DNA of 64,000 nucleotides from Bombilactobacillus bombi (GCF_003522965.1 NZ_CP031513.1:1178001-1242000); one strand, 5' to 3'; positions 8,873 through 19,775 are shown, counted from the first letter of the stretch. Numbers and translations are program-made. Notes: generated by a model not told the origin, from the letters alone.

Positions 8873-10270
8873 ATGAATATTTCTAACCAAAAACGTAATA
8901 TAATGATGATTACATTGTTATCTGGAGCTTTTCTGGCATTATTAGCAGAAACTTTTTTAAATAATGCCCTAATTACCATCATGCACGCCTTTCATGTTAA
9001 CCAAGCCACCGCCCAGTGGCTATCCACTGGCTACTTACTGATTGTTGGGGTCATGATTCCATTATCAGCCTGGGTTTTCCATCGTTTCACAACTCGTTTT
9101 AGCTATTTGACAATGTTGATTGTTTTTATCATGGGTACCTTAATCTGTGTGCTAGCAAATAATTTTTATGTCTTATTAGCAGGACGAATGATTGAAGCTA
9201 TTGCAGCAGGTGCCATGATGCCTTTCATTCAAAATGTCATTTTACAATTATTTAAACCAGAACAGCGGGGAATCGCTTTGGGGTTAACGGGGTTAGTTAT
9301 TGCTTTTGGACCAGCAATTGGACCCACTATTTCTGGATTAATTTTAAAAAATTATGATTGGCGCATGCTCTTTTGGGTCTTATTAGTTACTAGTGTGCTG
9401 ATTTTGATTTGTGCTCTTTGGCAATTTCCCACGATTAATCAACCACATGCCATTAAATTAGATTGGTATTCCTTCTTAGAATCAATTAGTGGATTTGGAA
9501 TTATTCTATTTATCTTTTCCGAAATTGGTAATACAGGCAAAATTAATTTTTGGCAGATAATTATTTTTATAATTGGTCTTATAATTTTGTTGGCTTTTGG
9601 AATTCGACAATTAAAATCAGACTCACCTTTGATTAACGTTCGTGTCTTTATTAATTCGCAATTTAATTGGAATACTTTGTTGAGTACTTTAAGCAATATT
9701 GCGATGGTCGGTATTGAGTTGGTTTTACCGATGTATTTACAAACTACTCGTCAAGAAAGTGCTCTTTCAACGGGATTAATAATGATGCCTGGAGCAATTA
9801 TCATGGGAATTTTCAATCCTATTTCAGGATATTTGTACGACAAATTTGGAATTAAGAAAATTTCACTAATTGGATTTTCAATATTATTTGTAGGCACCTT
9901 ACCGATGGTCTTTTTCAATACTGCCACTCCCGTTTGGCTAATTACAACTAGTTATGCTATCAGAATGATTGGAATTGCTTTAACCATGATGAATACTTTT
10001 ACCGCTGGAATTAATGAGCTGCCCTCTAATGCGGTCGCTGATGGTAATGCAGCTGCTTCTACTATTCGCCAAATTGGAGGTTCTTTAGGCACTGCACTTT
10101 CGATGACTTTGATGAGTGTCGGTGTTACCATTGCAACACATCAAGGTGTTGCTCCACAATTAACTACTGAAATTGGTTTTCGGTGGGCATTTTATTTAAT
10201 GATTGCTATTGCTATCATAGGTATAGTGACCTCATTTAAATTGTCGCCTACAATGCGTAAAAATAGTTAG
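8873..10270 (+). CDS. DHA2-family MFS multidrug exporter
   Basis: A 465-residue membrane protein of the EmrB/QacA type (14 membrane segments expected), exporting toxic compounds by proton antiport. The antiporter motif C is clear in AFGPAIGPTISG, and the first helix region has the usual AETFLNNALITIM. AAGGAG precedes the ATG. It is co-transcribed with the marR gene and followed by a terminator, so the pair forms a closed efflux unit. Length is normal for the family. The substrate cannot be inferred. Confidence 0.87.
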   Translation: MNISNQKRNIMMITLLSGAFLALLAETFLNNALITIMHAFHVNQATAQWLSTGYLLIVGVMIPLSAWVFHRFTTRFSYLTMLIVFIMGTLICVLANNFYVLLAGRMIEAIAAGAMMPFIQNVILQLFKPEQRGIALGLTGLVIAFGPAIGPTISGLILKNYDWRMLFWVLLVTSVLILICALWQFPTINQPHAIKLDWYSFLESISGFGIILFIFSEIGNTGKINFWQIIIFIIGLIILLAFGIRQLKSDSPLINVRVFINSQFNWNTLLSTLSNIAMVGIELVLPMYLQTTRQESALSTGLIMMPGAIIMGIFNPISGYLYDKFGIKKISLIGFSILFVGTLPMVFFNTATPVWLITTSYAIRMIGIALTMMNTFTAGINELPSNAVADGNAAASTIRQIGGSLGTALSMTLMSVGVTIATHQGVAPQLTTEIGFRWAFYLMIAIAIIGIVTSFKLSPTMRKNS

Positions 10271-10271
10271 A

Positions 10272-10304
10272 AAAAAGATTGGAACGTTTTGTTTCAATCT
10301 TTTT
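10272..10304 (+). terminator. Terminator after the MFS exporter
   Basis: Arms AAAAAGATTGGAAC and GTTTCAATCTTTTT with one mismatch, ending in T residues on the plus strand, two bases after the exporter stop. Confidence 0.85.
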
Positions 10305-10334
10305 GTGTATTATTAATTTCGAGTTATTGCCTTG

Positions 10335-10363
10335 ATATTTTACAAATTTTTGAACATTTGATT
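10335..10363 (+). repeat. 29-bp direct repeat, left copy, at the edge of the beta-glucoside cassette
   Basis: Begins ATATTTTACAAATTTTTGAA and matches the segment at 14860-14888 in the same orientation at 28 of 29 positions (the one difference is at 10357). The two copies enclose bglP, the GH1 gene and the AraC gene. The right copy contains the 3' end of the decayed lacI reading frame. Confidence 0.75.
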
Positions 10364-10371
10364 TTACACTT

Positions 10372-12228
10372 TTAATCTATACCAGCAGTAATGATACTAT
10401 CTTTACTTGTAACAGAATTTTCTTGAAAATTAAAATCTATATTTTTAACCATATTCTTATAATTTGTGATTACAACTATTATTGTTGGGTCCTTACCCTC
10501 TTTTTCTACTTTAGAAATATTCATAAATGCAAGTTTCTGTCCTTGTATTACAGATTCATTATTGTGTATAAATATATCAAATGGATTATTTGTTAACGAT
10601 ACTGTATCAATCCCCATATGGATTAAAATTTCTAATCCTTCTTTTGTAGTAATACCTATAGCATGTTTTGTTTTTGCAATCATCGATATTTTTCCTGATA
10701 CTGGTGCATATATCTCTCCAGAAATAGGTTGAATTGCAAAGCCTTCTCCCATCATTTTATTTGAAAAGACAGAATCATCAACCTTGTCTAACTGAATTAT
10801 TGTACCTGACACTGGTGAATTGATAAAAATATTATATTCAATATTTTTATCATTACTAGTTTTTGATTCAACCTTACTGCCTAATAAAATGGCTACTAAT
10901 GCACTTACTAAAAATGAAGATATTAAACAAATAATCATCATTAAAACATTAGAAAACCCTTGTCCAGCTTTAACATATACAGGTAGTGAAGTAATACCAG
11001 GCATAACAAAAGCAAAACATTTAATACCAAAGACAACGGTTAACATTCCACCAAATCCGGATCCACACATTGCAGCAAACATTGAACTTTTATGAATCAC
11101 ATTTACTGTATACAAAGCTGGTTCAGATATACCCAAAAAGGCAGAAAAACTGGTAGATAAGCCTGCAGCTCTCAGTTCTTTATTTTTCATACGCAAAGAA
11201 GTCCCAAAAGCTGCGCCTGATTCAGCCATATTATGAACAAAGGAAACAGGTAACAGGTAATCATAACCTAAGGTTGCAATATTCTGAATTTGAATTGGTG
11301 AAGTCGATTGATGCATACCAGTTAAAACAATCAAAGGCATAAAAAATCCTAAAAGAAAACCAGCTAATAAACCGGCCTTATTAAACAGCCATACAATTCC
11401 ATCAGCTAAATATTTGCCACCATAAGCACCTAACGGTGCTAAAATCCATAAAGCTATTGGAACAGCAATAATCAGAGTTACTGCTGGTACTACCACTAAT
11501 TTAAGAACATCTGGTATATAATGATCTACAAAATGATAGACAATTGCCATTAATCCTACACCTAAAATAACTGGGAAAACCGAGGTAGAATAATCAAATA
11601 CTGGAATATTTAAGCCAAACAAAGTCAATCCAGAATTACCATTGGAAATTTTTGCAACAAAAGTAGGATATAATAGTGCTCCTGCCATACAAACACCTAA
11701 AAATTCATTCAATTTAAATTTTCGTGCTGAAGAAATACCTAATAAAAACGGCAAAAAATAAAAAGGGACATCAGCAATCAAATTAAATAAAGCAATAGTT
11801 GTGTTTTTTTCTAAATTAGGCAATAAAGCTAAAATAATAGCTAGAATCCCTTTAAGCATACCTCCAGCAACTAAAGCCGGTAAAATAGGTTGAAAAACTC
11901 CTGATATAACATCTAAAATTAATTTTCCAGTAATTTTATGATTTGATTCTATTTTATGATAGCTGTTATCATTATTCTTACTAAAATTTAAAATATTTTC
12001 AATTTCATTAAATACGTCATCAACACCTGGTCCAATAATAATTTGATACTGATTACTTTTTATAGTTGTACCTAATACACCTTGTAATTTTTCTATTTTG
12101 GATAATTTTGCTTTTGAATCATCTTCGATTGTAAAACGTAATCTTGTAACACAATGCCAGTAATTTTTTATATTATTAGCTCCACCAAGAAGATTGATTA
12201 TCTTTTGAGCTAGTTCTTTTTTTTGCAT
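10372..12228 (-). CDS. bglP: Beta-glucoside PTS permease, fused EIIBCA
   Basis: A 618-residue PTS protein that imports and phosphorylates a beta-glucoside. The N-terminal EIIB domain has its phospho-cysteine in YWHCVTRLRF; the middle part is the membrane EIIC domain with many hydrophobic segments; the C-terminal EIIA domain has AIQPISGEIYAPVSG and the phospho-histidine in ILIHMGIDTVSL. The ribosome site AGAGGT precedes the ATG. It lies 37 bp after a 6-phospho-beta-glucosidase gene in the same operon. No RAT/terminator antitermination site was seen before this operon, unlike the second bglP of the window; the AraC-type regulator next door is the likely controller. Sequence is A/T-rich compared with the flanking genes. 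Confidence 0.9.
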   Translation of the reverse strand: MQKKELAQKIINLLGGANNIKNYWHCVTRLRFTIEDDSKAKLSKIEKLQGVLGTTIKSNQYQIIIGPGVDDVFNEIENILNFSKNNDNSYHKIESNHKITGKLILDVISGVFQPILPALVAGGMLKGILAIILALLPNLEKNTTIALFNLIADVPFYFLPFLLGISSARKFKLNEFLGVCMAGALLYPTFVAKISNGNSGLTLFGLNIPVFDYSTSVFPVILGVGLMAIVYHFVDHYIPDVLKLVVVPAVTLIIAVPIALWILAPLGAYGGKYLADGIVWLFNKAGLLAGFLLGFFMPLIVLTGMHQSTSPIQIQNIATLGYDYLLPVSFVHNMAESGAAFGTSLRMKNKELRAAGLSTSFSAFLGISEPALYTVNVIHKSSMFAAMCGSGFGGMLTVVFGIKCFAFVMPGITSLPVYVKAGQGFSNVLMMIICLISSFLVSALVAILLGSKVESKTSNDKNIEYNIFINSPVSGTIIQLDKVDDSVFSNKMMGEGFAIQPISGEIYAPVSGKISMIAKTKHAIGITTKEGLEILIHMGIDTVSLTNNPFDIFIHNNESVIQGQKLAFMNISKVEKEGKDPTIIVVITNYKNMVKNIDFNFQENSVTSKDSIITAGID

Positions 12229-12265
12229 GCAATACCTCTATCTTTACTAAACTTGTTGTTATAAA

Positions 12266-13741
<1,476 letters not shown>

Positions 13742-13852
13742 TCATTTCATCATTAATATCGCTTGCAATGATATAATAATTAAATATACATAGTATTGAA
13801 ATATCATAACTATTTCTATTTAGTATCATATTCAAGAAGGAAAAATTATTTT

Positions 13853-14848
13853 ATGGATAAAAAACTATTAAAAAAAATTTATGAAAACACACCTAGTGAA
13901 AATTGGCATTTAAAAAATACAAATAGGTTGAGTCCGTTTTATAATTCCTTACCCACTAAGAAAAATAATGGGAAACTAGTATTTATGTTTGATTTTGTTA
14001 ATACACTAAAAACAAATCGTATAGGAATAATTAAAGAAAGTCGTTATACTACTATTCCACCTCATTTACACAAAGATATGGAAATGAATTATATTTTTTC
14101 AGGTAAGTGTGAATTTTTAATTAATGGAAGAAAAATAACATTAAATAAAGGAGATATTTGTATTTTAGATACACAAGTAGTAAATAGTGCAGAGTATAAA
14201 AATGCAGATGATATAGTGTTTAATATTATTTTTAAAAAAGAATTTTTTTCTTCTACTTTTTTATCTCAATTTAATGATTCAGATACTTTGAGTAAATTTT
14301 TATTAAATGCAATTTTAAATAAAAAAGAAACAGATAATTTTTTGATTTTTCACACTTTTAATTTATCTTCTTTTAGAAAAGTTTTTAATTTAATTCTAGA
14401 AGAATACTATTTTCCTAAAAAGAACAGTATTAATATTATAGAAAAATACTGTTCTGTACTATTTTTTTATTTAAGTCGTCTAATTGGTGATAGTAACCAA
14501 AATTTAATTACTAATAATTTTGATAAGAATATCTTATTAATTTTACAAGAAATTGAAAAAAATGATGGTAATTGTTCGTTAAAAGAATTATCTAAAAAAA
14601 TTCATTTTTCACCTAGTACTATTTCTAAATCACTTAAAAAATCAACCGGGAAAAATTTTTCTCAAATAAAAATAGAGGCTCAATTAAAAAAAGCAAAATT
14701 ACTTTTAAATGAGACCTCTATGCCAGTTTTAGATATTATGTTAGCTGTAGGTATTAAAAATACAACTTTTTTTTACAACAAATTCTTTGAAAAGTTTGGT
14801 GAAACACCTAAAAATTTCAGAAAAAATAATAAAAAACTACAAATTTAA
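13853..14848 (+). CDS. AraC family regulator of the beta-glucoside cassette
   Basis: About 331 residues: an N-terminal cupin-like sugar-sensing part (IPPHLHKDMEMNYIFSGKC is the recognisable strand pair) and a C-terminal double helix-turn-helix (CSLKELSKKIHFSPSTISKS, then MLAVGIKNTTFFYNKFFEKF). The frame opens with TTG at 13796, but AAGGA sits before the ATG at 13853. It is divergent from the bgl operon and most likely activates it in the presence of its sugar. The gene is strikingly A/T-rich, more than any neighbour outside the repeats, which supports arrival by transfer with the rest of the cassette. Confidence 0.85.
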   Translation: MDKKLLKKIYENTPSENWHLKNTNRLSPFYNSLPTKKNNGKLVFMFDFVNTLKTNRIGIIKESRYTTIPPHLHKDMEMNYIFSGKCEFLINGRKITLNKGDICILDTQVVNSAEYKNADDIVFNIIFKKEFFSSTFLSQFNDSDTLSKFLLNAILNKKETDNFLIFHTFNLSSFRKVFNLILEEYYFPKKNSINIIEKYCSVLFFYLSRLIGDSNQNLITNNFDKNILLILQEIEKNDGNCSLKELSKKIHFSPSTISKSLKKSTGKNFSQIKIEAQLKKAKLLLNETSMPVLDIMLAVGIKNTTFFYNKFFEKFGETPKNFRKNNKKLQI

Positions 14849-14859
14849 TATGTAAAATT

Positions 14860-14888
14860 ATATTTTACAAATTTTTGAACAGTTGATT
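14860..14888 (+). repeat. 29-bp direct repeat, right copy
   Basis: Same orientation and 28 of 29 bases identical to 10335-10363. On the minus strand it includes the stop codon and last codons of the lacI remnant, which suggests that the cassette entered at the 3' end of that gene, or that the repeat arose at the recombination joint. Confidence 0.75.
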
Positions 14889-15810
14889 ATTCAAAACAAA
14901 ATCAGCTTTAATTTTAATTTTTTGATTTTTTAATTCTGGACTGACAACCAATTTGAGCATAATGGTGATTAATTGTGGGAATATTTAAGGTAACACTGGC
15001 TACTTGACCATTTTGTCCAATTAAACCAGGAATTGGCAGGTGTTGATCAACATAATATTGACGAACAGCAGCAGCAATATCATCTCCATTAGTGAAAAAA
15101 TATTGTATTGTGTTATCTTTCACAGCTATTATTTGGGCAGCACGATAACCTTCTTGTGGAGTGGTCACATTAGTAATAATGTGCTTATTAGCAGACAAGT
15201 GACCGTAAACTTGTGCAAACCAATCCAAAGTTAACTGAGTTGTCATACTTATTGTTGCTGGTCGACTAAACAGAAAAACAATTTTTGCAATCGAATGATC
15301 TTTCAACCAAGTGAAAGCTTGGATATAGGCAGCTTTACGATCAGAAAAAGCTGCCGTTAAATGTTTTTTACCAGGATTTTCACAGCAAACAATCGGTCCA
15401 TACTTCGTGTATTGAGTTAATTGTGACAATGAAATGCCCCGCGAAGTAAAAATCAACCCATCATATTCTTTGCGTTTCAGTTGTTCCAAATAATGCATTT
15501 CTAAAGTGCTATCATATTCAGATGGTAACAAAGTTACACTATATTCAGTCTGCAAAGCCGCATCCATAATGCCCAGCAACATTTGAGAAAAATAAGAATG
15601 CCGAAGGTGAGGTAAAACTACGCCAATTTTATGAGTTTTGCCCTTGCTTAGGTCTTGAGCAATCGCATTAGGAACATAATCAAGTTGTTTCATCACTTGC
15701 TTAATTTTTTTATTTGTTTTTATCGATACATAACCACTATGATTAATGACACGTGACACTGTTAAAGGTGAATAACCACTTATTCGAGCTACATCTTTAA
15801 TAGTTACTAT
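14865..15810 (-). pseudogene. Decayed LacI-family sugar repressor gene
   Basis: Translation of the minus strand from 15807 gives a full LacI-type DNA-binding start (TIKDVARISGYSPLTVSRVI), but there is no ATG, GTG or TTG in frame: the codon at the expected place (15808-15810), 7 bases after AAAGGGA, is ATA. An internal start at 15759 would lose the recognition helix. The 3' end is also damaged. The frame stops at 14914 after QIGCQ, whereas the next frame continues with a plausible family-like tail (KIKIKADFVLNN) to a stop at 14865-14867, and about ten residues seem to be missing at the join. The sugar-binding middle part is intact. So the gene has lost its start and suffered an out-of-phase deletion near the end. 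Use of ATA as a rare start cannot be excluded, but the second lesion argues for decay. Confidence 0.75.
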
Positions 15811-15826
15811 TATTAATTCCCTTTTG

Positions 15827-16648
15827 TTACAGCCATACGGACTGGTTAACTAGTTGTTCTATTGCGTATCCCAATCCCTGGTCATCATTTGATTTTGTCA
15901 CAAAGCGGGCTGTTGACCGTACTTTATAATTAGCATTGGCCATTGCTACTGGATATCCAACTAATCTTAACATTGACAAATCATTTTCACCATCACCCAC
16001 TGCCATTGCTTCTTGAATGGTTAAATTTTCTTGTTGTAAAATTTTTTGAATTCCTGCAGCTTTTTGAGCAGCTGCACTAGTAATTTCTAAATATTCCGTT
16101 CCCGATTGTTGAATATTAATTTTAGAAATATTTAAATCGTGTAAAAATTTTTGCAATCGATCCATTTCTTCAGGATCAAAAGTAATTAGCATAATTTTAA
16201 ATAATTTGTGTTTTGCTTGTTTAAAAAAATCTCGATAATTAATTATCGTTGCAGTTTGATGTACTAATTGCTCTTCAAACTTAATTCCTCGATCATAGCG
16301 TTGAGTATACCAATGATGTAAGCTATAAAAACTCAAACTTACTTGCGGAAAATATTTACTTATTAAAAGTACCATTTGTGCAACTACTTCGAAATCCAAT
16401 GGCTTTTGGGCTAGCGAGTGCCAATGATTGCTATTACCTTGAAAAATCACACCTCCGTTAAAAGCAATTTGTGGAGTTTGTAACTGCAATTGGTCGATAA
16501 TCGGTAACATTTCTTGAGGTGCTCGCGCAGACACTAAAGTTAGTGGTTGACTGCAAGATTGAATAATTCGTTTGTTCGTCATCGATACTTGTCCGTGACT
16601 GTTTAGTAAGGTCCCATCAATATCTGAAAAAATATATTTTATTGTCAT
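15827..16648 (-). CDS. Cof-type HAD-family sugar-phosphate phosphatase
   Basis: A 273-residue cytosolic phosphatase of the HAD IIB (Cof) group. The nucleophile motif is FSDIDGTLLNSHG at the N-terminus and the metal-binding motif IV is GDGENDLSML near residue 218; a cap domain lies between. AAAGGAG precedes the ATG. The stop is 17 bases before the coding part of the decayed lacI gene, so the two were once co-transcribed. Such enzymes dephosphorylate sugar phosphates or cofactors such as pyridoxal phosphate; the substrate cannot be told. Confidence 0.88.
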   Translation of the reverse strand: MTIKYIFSDIDGTLLNSHGQVSMTNKRIIQSCSQPLTLVSARAPQEMLPIIDQLQLQTPQIAFNGGVIFQGNSNHWHSLAQKPLDFEVVAQMVLLISKYFPQVSLSFYSLHHWYTQRYDRGIKFEEQLVHQTATIINYRDFFKQAKHKLFKIMLITFDPEEMDRLQKFLHDLNISKINIQQSGTEYLEITSAAAQKAAGIQKILQQENLTIQEAMAVGDGENDLSMLRLVGYPVAMANANYKVRSTARFVTKSNDDQGLGYAIEQLVNQSVWL

Positions 16649-16764
16649 CAGCTAAACTCCTTTATCATTGCTTAGCCTGATTATAAAATGTGGAACGCGT
16701 TTTATGTCAAATTGCACCAGTAGACAATTATTAAAAATCTATTAGTATCAAATATCGTTAGCAA

Positions 16765-17739
16765 TTAAACTTGTAATCTGCCATATCTAATTATGTCTTC
16801 AGTAACCTCAAATAATATCGCAGTAGCTCCTGAAGAATGTCCATAACCGCATAATATAATTTTTTGACCAGGTAAAGCATGATTCAAAATAACTTCCAGT
16901 GAAAGTAAAGGGGAGGCGGAGCCTGAATCTCCAATATAAGAAGCATAATCAGATTCAGGCTCATAGTCTGTTTTCAATGCTTTAATAATAGGAATGGAAG
17001 TAAATATCCCAATTTGATTAAACGCATAACTAGATATATCAGTTATTTTTAAATTCATCTTATCTAAAAGTAAATTAATAGCCTTAACACAATGTTTTAC
17101 AAAGCAGACGTTCGTAACATTATGATTAAGAGGAGCAGTTATCCTAATAAATCTTTCATCTTCAGGTCTAGACTGTTCAGGAAATGCCGAATTATAAGAA
17201 ACAAAATCTAAAAATTTCAGAATTATATTTTATTTCCTATTAGCATAGCAGCTTCCCCATTGCCAATATATGACTCACGCAATTCGCTCGAAAATATATG
17301 TCTACTTAAAGAATCTGCGCCTATTGCCAAACAATTATCTACGAAATTAGATTTAACTAAAGATAATGCAGATAATACAGCGTTCACTTCAGATGATTCA
17401 GAGGATTGGACATCAAATCCAATATAATCATGACTATTAGTTAAAAAGGACATAATTTGATTAGCGTTACTTTTAAATAAATCAGGATCAGTAGAGGTGC
17501 CTACAATTATAGCATTGATACTTTCAGGAGTTATTATAGATTGATTATACACTTACCTGCATCAGCGGATAGTGTTAGAGTATCTTCATCGCTAGATAAT
17601 ACTGAGCGATAATTCACACCAATATTATTTTTGATCATATCTAAATTATTATTTTTCCAGCAACCAATAGTTTTTTCTATGGGAAGTCTTAGATATGGTA
17701 CTTTTGCATTATAAGATATAATTCCACATTCTATTACAT
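16765..17739 (-). pseudogene. Broken HMG-CoA-synthase-like (thiolase superfamily) gene
   Basis: Pieced together over three frames, this reads as one protein resembling the archaeal-type HMG-CoA synthase/KAS III family. The N-part has [18 protein letters not shown] and [12 protein letters not shown]; the middle part (to 17223) has CLAIGADSL and YIGNGEAAMLIG; the C-part has CFVKHCVKAINLLL, SYIGDSGSASPLLSLE and LCGYGHSSGATAILFEV. Lesions: the ATG at 17739, well spaced from AAGGAG, is followed at once by a stop, with the true frame one step away; a second shift occurs near 17560; a third near 17223. The family's catalytic cysteine position reads FDVQSSESSE (no Cys), and the HQPN histidine reads FNQIG (Asn). 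So even the ancestor may have been a non-catalytic relative. It lies downstream of the exporter and shares an operator-like motif with it. Confidence 0.7.
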
Positions 17740-17835
17740 AATCTCCTTAAAATTAATTATTATAAGATAACATTCAATTATTTCATACTACTATAAACAC
17801 ATTTTTTTATATTGCACTTAAAAATCAAAAGTTAC

Positions 17836-17847
17836 TCACTATTGTGA
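17836..17847. promoter_or_regulatory. Operator-like site TCACTATTGTGA before the HMG-CoA-synthase-like remnant
   Basis: The 12-base dyad TCAC-N4-GTGA here is the exact reverse complement of the one at 19649-19660, before the exporter gene. A TGTGACA half site follows three bases later (17851-17857), and one also lies near the other copy (19675-19681). This suggests one regulator, probably the nearby TetR protein, acting on both promoters. Confidence 0.5.
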
Positions 17848-17893
17848 TTTTGTGACATTATATATACAAGATTGTAAATAATTAATCTTCCAA

Positions 17894-19618
17894 TTAAATC
17901 GTTCTTTTTTTACTAATTTTAAATAGAAGGCCACAAAGTATTGAGATTAAGGCAATGGGGATCATTGTTCGATAAATTTTCAGAAAAGATTCTACTAGTT
18001 GTTTTTTGGAATAATCTTTTATTGTATTAGTTAAGCTTGTGATTTGATGATTAGTAGATTGTACTTTTTGTTTAATTTGACGTTTCGCAATTCGCATCAA
18101 TTTAGGATATAAAGTTTTTTTAACCATCGGTGGTAAAGGACCTTTTTTCTCTAATACTAGCTCTACCTGCTGCTGAGCTTTACTATTTAATTGAGCATCA
18201 CTTATTGTAATTTTTTTTGGTTTAAGATTATTAGTAGAAATTGCACTGTTTTTAGATGTATTAATAGTATGCTTAATCTTTTTAAGAGCCTGACTTTTTA
18301 CTTTATTAGGCAAACTTGAACTAGAGATTTGTGTAGATGAATAACTAAGAATATTATCTTTAGCATGATTTACATTAATAGTTAATAATGAAACAAAAAT
18401 TGCAGTTGCAAGTACTAAACCGATCTGTCTAAAAACATTAGCGACACTTTGTGATGCTGTAAGTAATTTACCATTAAAATCAGACGCAGCCATCACGTTG
18501 GCTGGTCCAGCAATAATTCCATATCCTAAACCTAAGAAAATATTCGCAATAACTAAAGAATTGATTGCAATATTTGTTTTCATATTGCCTAATATATAAT
18601 AACTAAAACTCAAAAATATAAAGCCGGAGATTACCAAATATTTAATTTTAATTTTTTTCATTAAAAGCGAAGCTAAAATAACAAAAATAAATACCGAAAT
18701 TGAATATGGAGTCATTAACAAAGCTGCCTGTAATTCACTTTTACTTTGGGTTTTCACCAAAAAAGTAGGCATTGTAATAGCGAAACCACCTAGAAAGAAA
18801 TTACATAAAATGAGACTTAAAGAAGCGCCATTAAAGTTTCTACTTTTAAATAAAGCTAAATTAATCATAGGGTCAGGAACCTTATACTCAGTTATAATGA
18901 ATAAAACAAAAGAAACAATAGTTGTTATAATCAGAATTATTATAATCAAGGATGACCAACCCCAACTATTTCCTTTAATTAATGTCAAGGTTAGAGAGAA
19001 CAACATTATCATAGATAATATAGATCCCAGAATATCAATTTTTTCTGATAATTTAGTCTCATTCTTTATTGGTAATACAAATGGAGCTAGAAAAATTATT
19101 ATTAAAAGAAAAGGCACATTAATATAAAAAACCCAACGCCAACTATAATACTGAGCAATCATTCCTCCAATAGTTGGCCCTAAAGCAGCAGCGAATCCTT
19201 GAGCGCCACCTAGTAAGGCAACAATTTTGTTACGTTGATTCACTTTTACCTGTGCTAAAGAAATAGTCATAGTTAAAGGCAAAATAGTCGCAGCTCCTAA
19301 ACTTTGAACAATTCTTCCAAATAATAAAAAGGATAAATTCTCAGACATTCCGCTGAGGATAGAGCCAATAGTAAATAAAACTAATCCAATTATGAAATAT
19401 TTGTTTTTGCCTCTAATTTCTGCCAATCTGCTAAGCAAAATCGTTAATGTAGCAAAAATAATTGTATATAAATTAACAGCCCAAGAAAGTGAATCTAGAC
19501 TTACATTCAATCCAGTTTGGATTTCAGGTAATACTATAGTCATAATGGTTGTGTCCAGCATACAAAAGAAAGTGCCAACAGTCATAACTAGGATAATTAA
19601 TGCTTTTTTCTTAGTCAT
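17894..19618 (-). CDS. DHA2-family MFS exporter with a large loop before the last helix
   Basis: A 574-residue EmrB/QacA-type exporter; the antiporter motif C is in GFAAALGPTIGGM. It is about 100 residues longer than the exporter at 8873. The extra length is a hydrophilic, lysine-rich stretch of roughly 133 residues between the predicted 13th helix (TAIFVSLLTINVN) and the last one (TMIPIALISILCGLLFKI). In a 14-helix topology it should face outside. GGAGAAAG precedes the ATG. It is divergent from a TetR gene, the usual arrangement for a regulated drug exporter, and the HMG-CoA-synthase-like remnant lies downstream. The combination recalls small natural-product loci with self-protection, but this is only a resemblance. 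Confidence 0.85.
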   Translation of the reverse strand: MTKKKALIILVMTVGTFFCMLDTTIMTIVLPEIQTGLNVSLDSLSWAVNLYTIIFATLTILLSRLAEIRGKNKYFIIGLVLFTIGSILSGMSENLSFLLFGRIVQSLGAATILPLTMTISLAQVKVNQRNKIVALLGGAQGFAAALGPTIGGMIAQYYSWRWVFYINVPFLLIIIFLAPFVLPIKNETKLSEKIDILGSILSMIMLFSLTLTLIKGNSWGWSSLIIIILIITTIVSFVLFIITEYKVPDPMINLALFKSRNFNGASLSLILCNFFLGGFAITMPTFLVKTQSKSELQAALLMTPYSISVFIFVILASLLMKKIKIKYLVISGFIFLSFSYYILGNMKTNIAINSLVIANIFLGLGYGIIAGPANVMAASDFNGKLLTASQSVANVFRQIGLVLATAIFVSLLTINVNHAKDNILSYSSTQISSSSLPNKVKSQALKKIKHTINTSKNSAISTNNLKPKKITISDAQLNSKAQQQVELVLEKKGPLPPMVKKTLYPKLMRIAKRQIKQKVQSTNHQITSLTNTIKDYSKKQLVESFLKIYRTMIPIALISILCGLLFKISKKRTI

Positions 19619-19648
19619 CTAATCTTTCTCCATTTTCTAAAATATTTT

Positions 19649-19660
19649 TCACAATAGTGA
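19649..19660. promoter_or_regulatory. Operator-like site TCACAATAGTGA before the exporter
   Basis: Dyad TCAC-N4-GTGA in the exporter-tetR intergenic region, the reverse complement of the site at 17836-17847. Nearby are the palindrome CACATGTG (19671-19678) and the tetR-side -10 candidate TATAAT (19694-19699). It is the best candidate for TetR binding in this divergent region. Confidence 0.5.
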
Positions 19661-19703
19661 ATAAAATACACACATGTGACAATATAGGTATAGTATAATA
19701 AAA

Positions 19704-19725
19704 AAAAGGATTAAACAATCCTTTT
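19704..19725. other. Hairpin between the divergent exporter and tetR genes
   Basis: Arms AAAAGGATT and AATCCTTTT with a four-base loop; on the minus strand it is followed by a T run and looks like a terminator. It lies upstream of the exporter, where it could insulate it or attenuate a longer leader. No function is demonstrated. Confidence 0.5.
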
Positions 19726-19775
19726 GAATGAATCTTAATAACTGACACAAAATTGATTATATGTGAGGTAGAAAA

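Noticed and set aside
13750-13770. A cre-like sequence before the first GH1 gene (minus strand TGCAAGCGATATTA)
   Set aside because: It deviates from the consensus at three positions including an outer base, too weak in A/T-rich DNA.
14851-14869. Inverted repeat TGTAAAAT-3-ATTTTACA after the AraC gene as a terminator
   Set aside because: Only A/T pairs apart from one, with no T run; it overlaps the direct repeat, which explains part of the symmetry.
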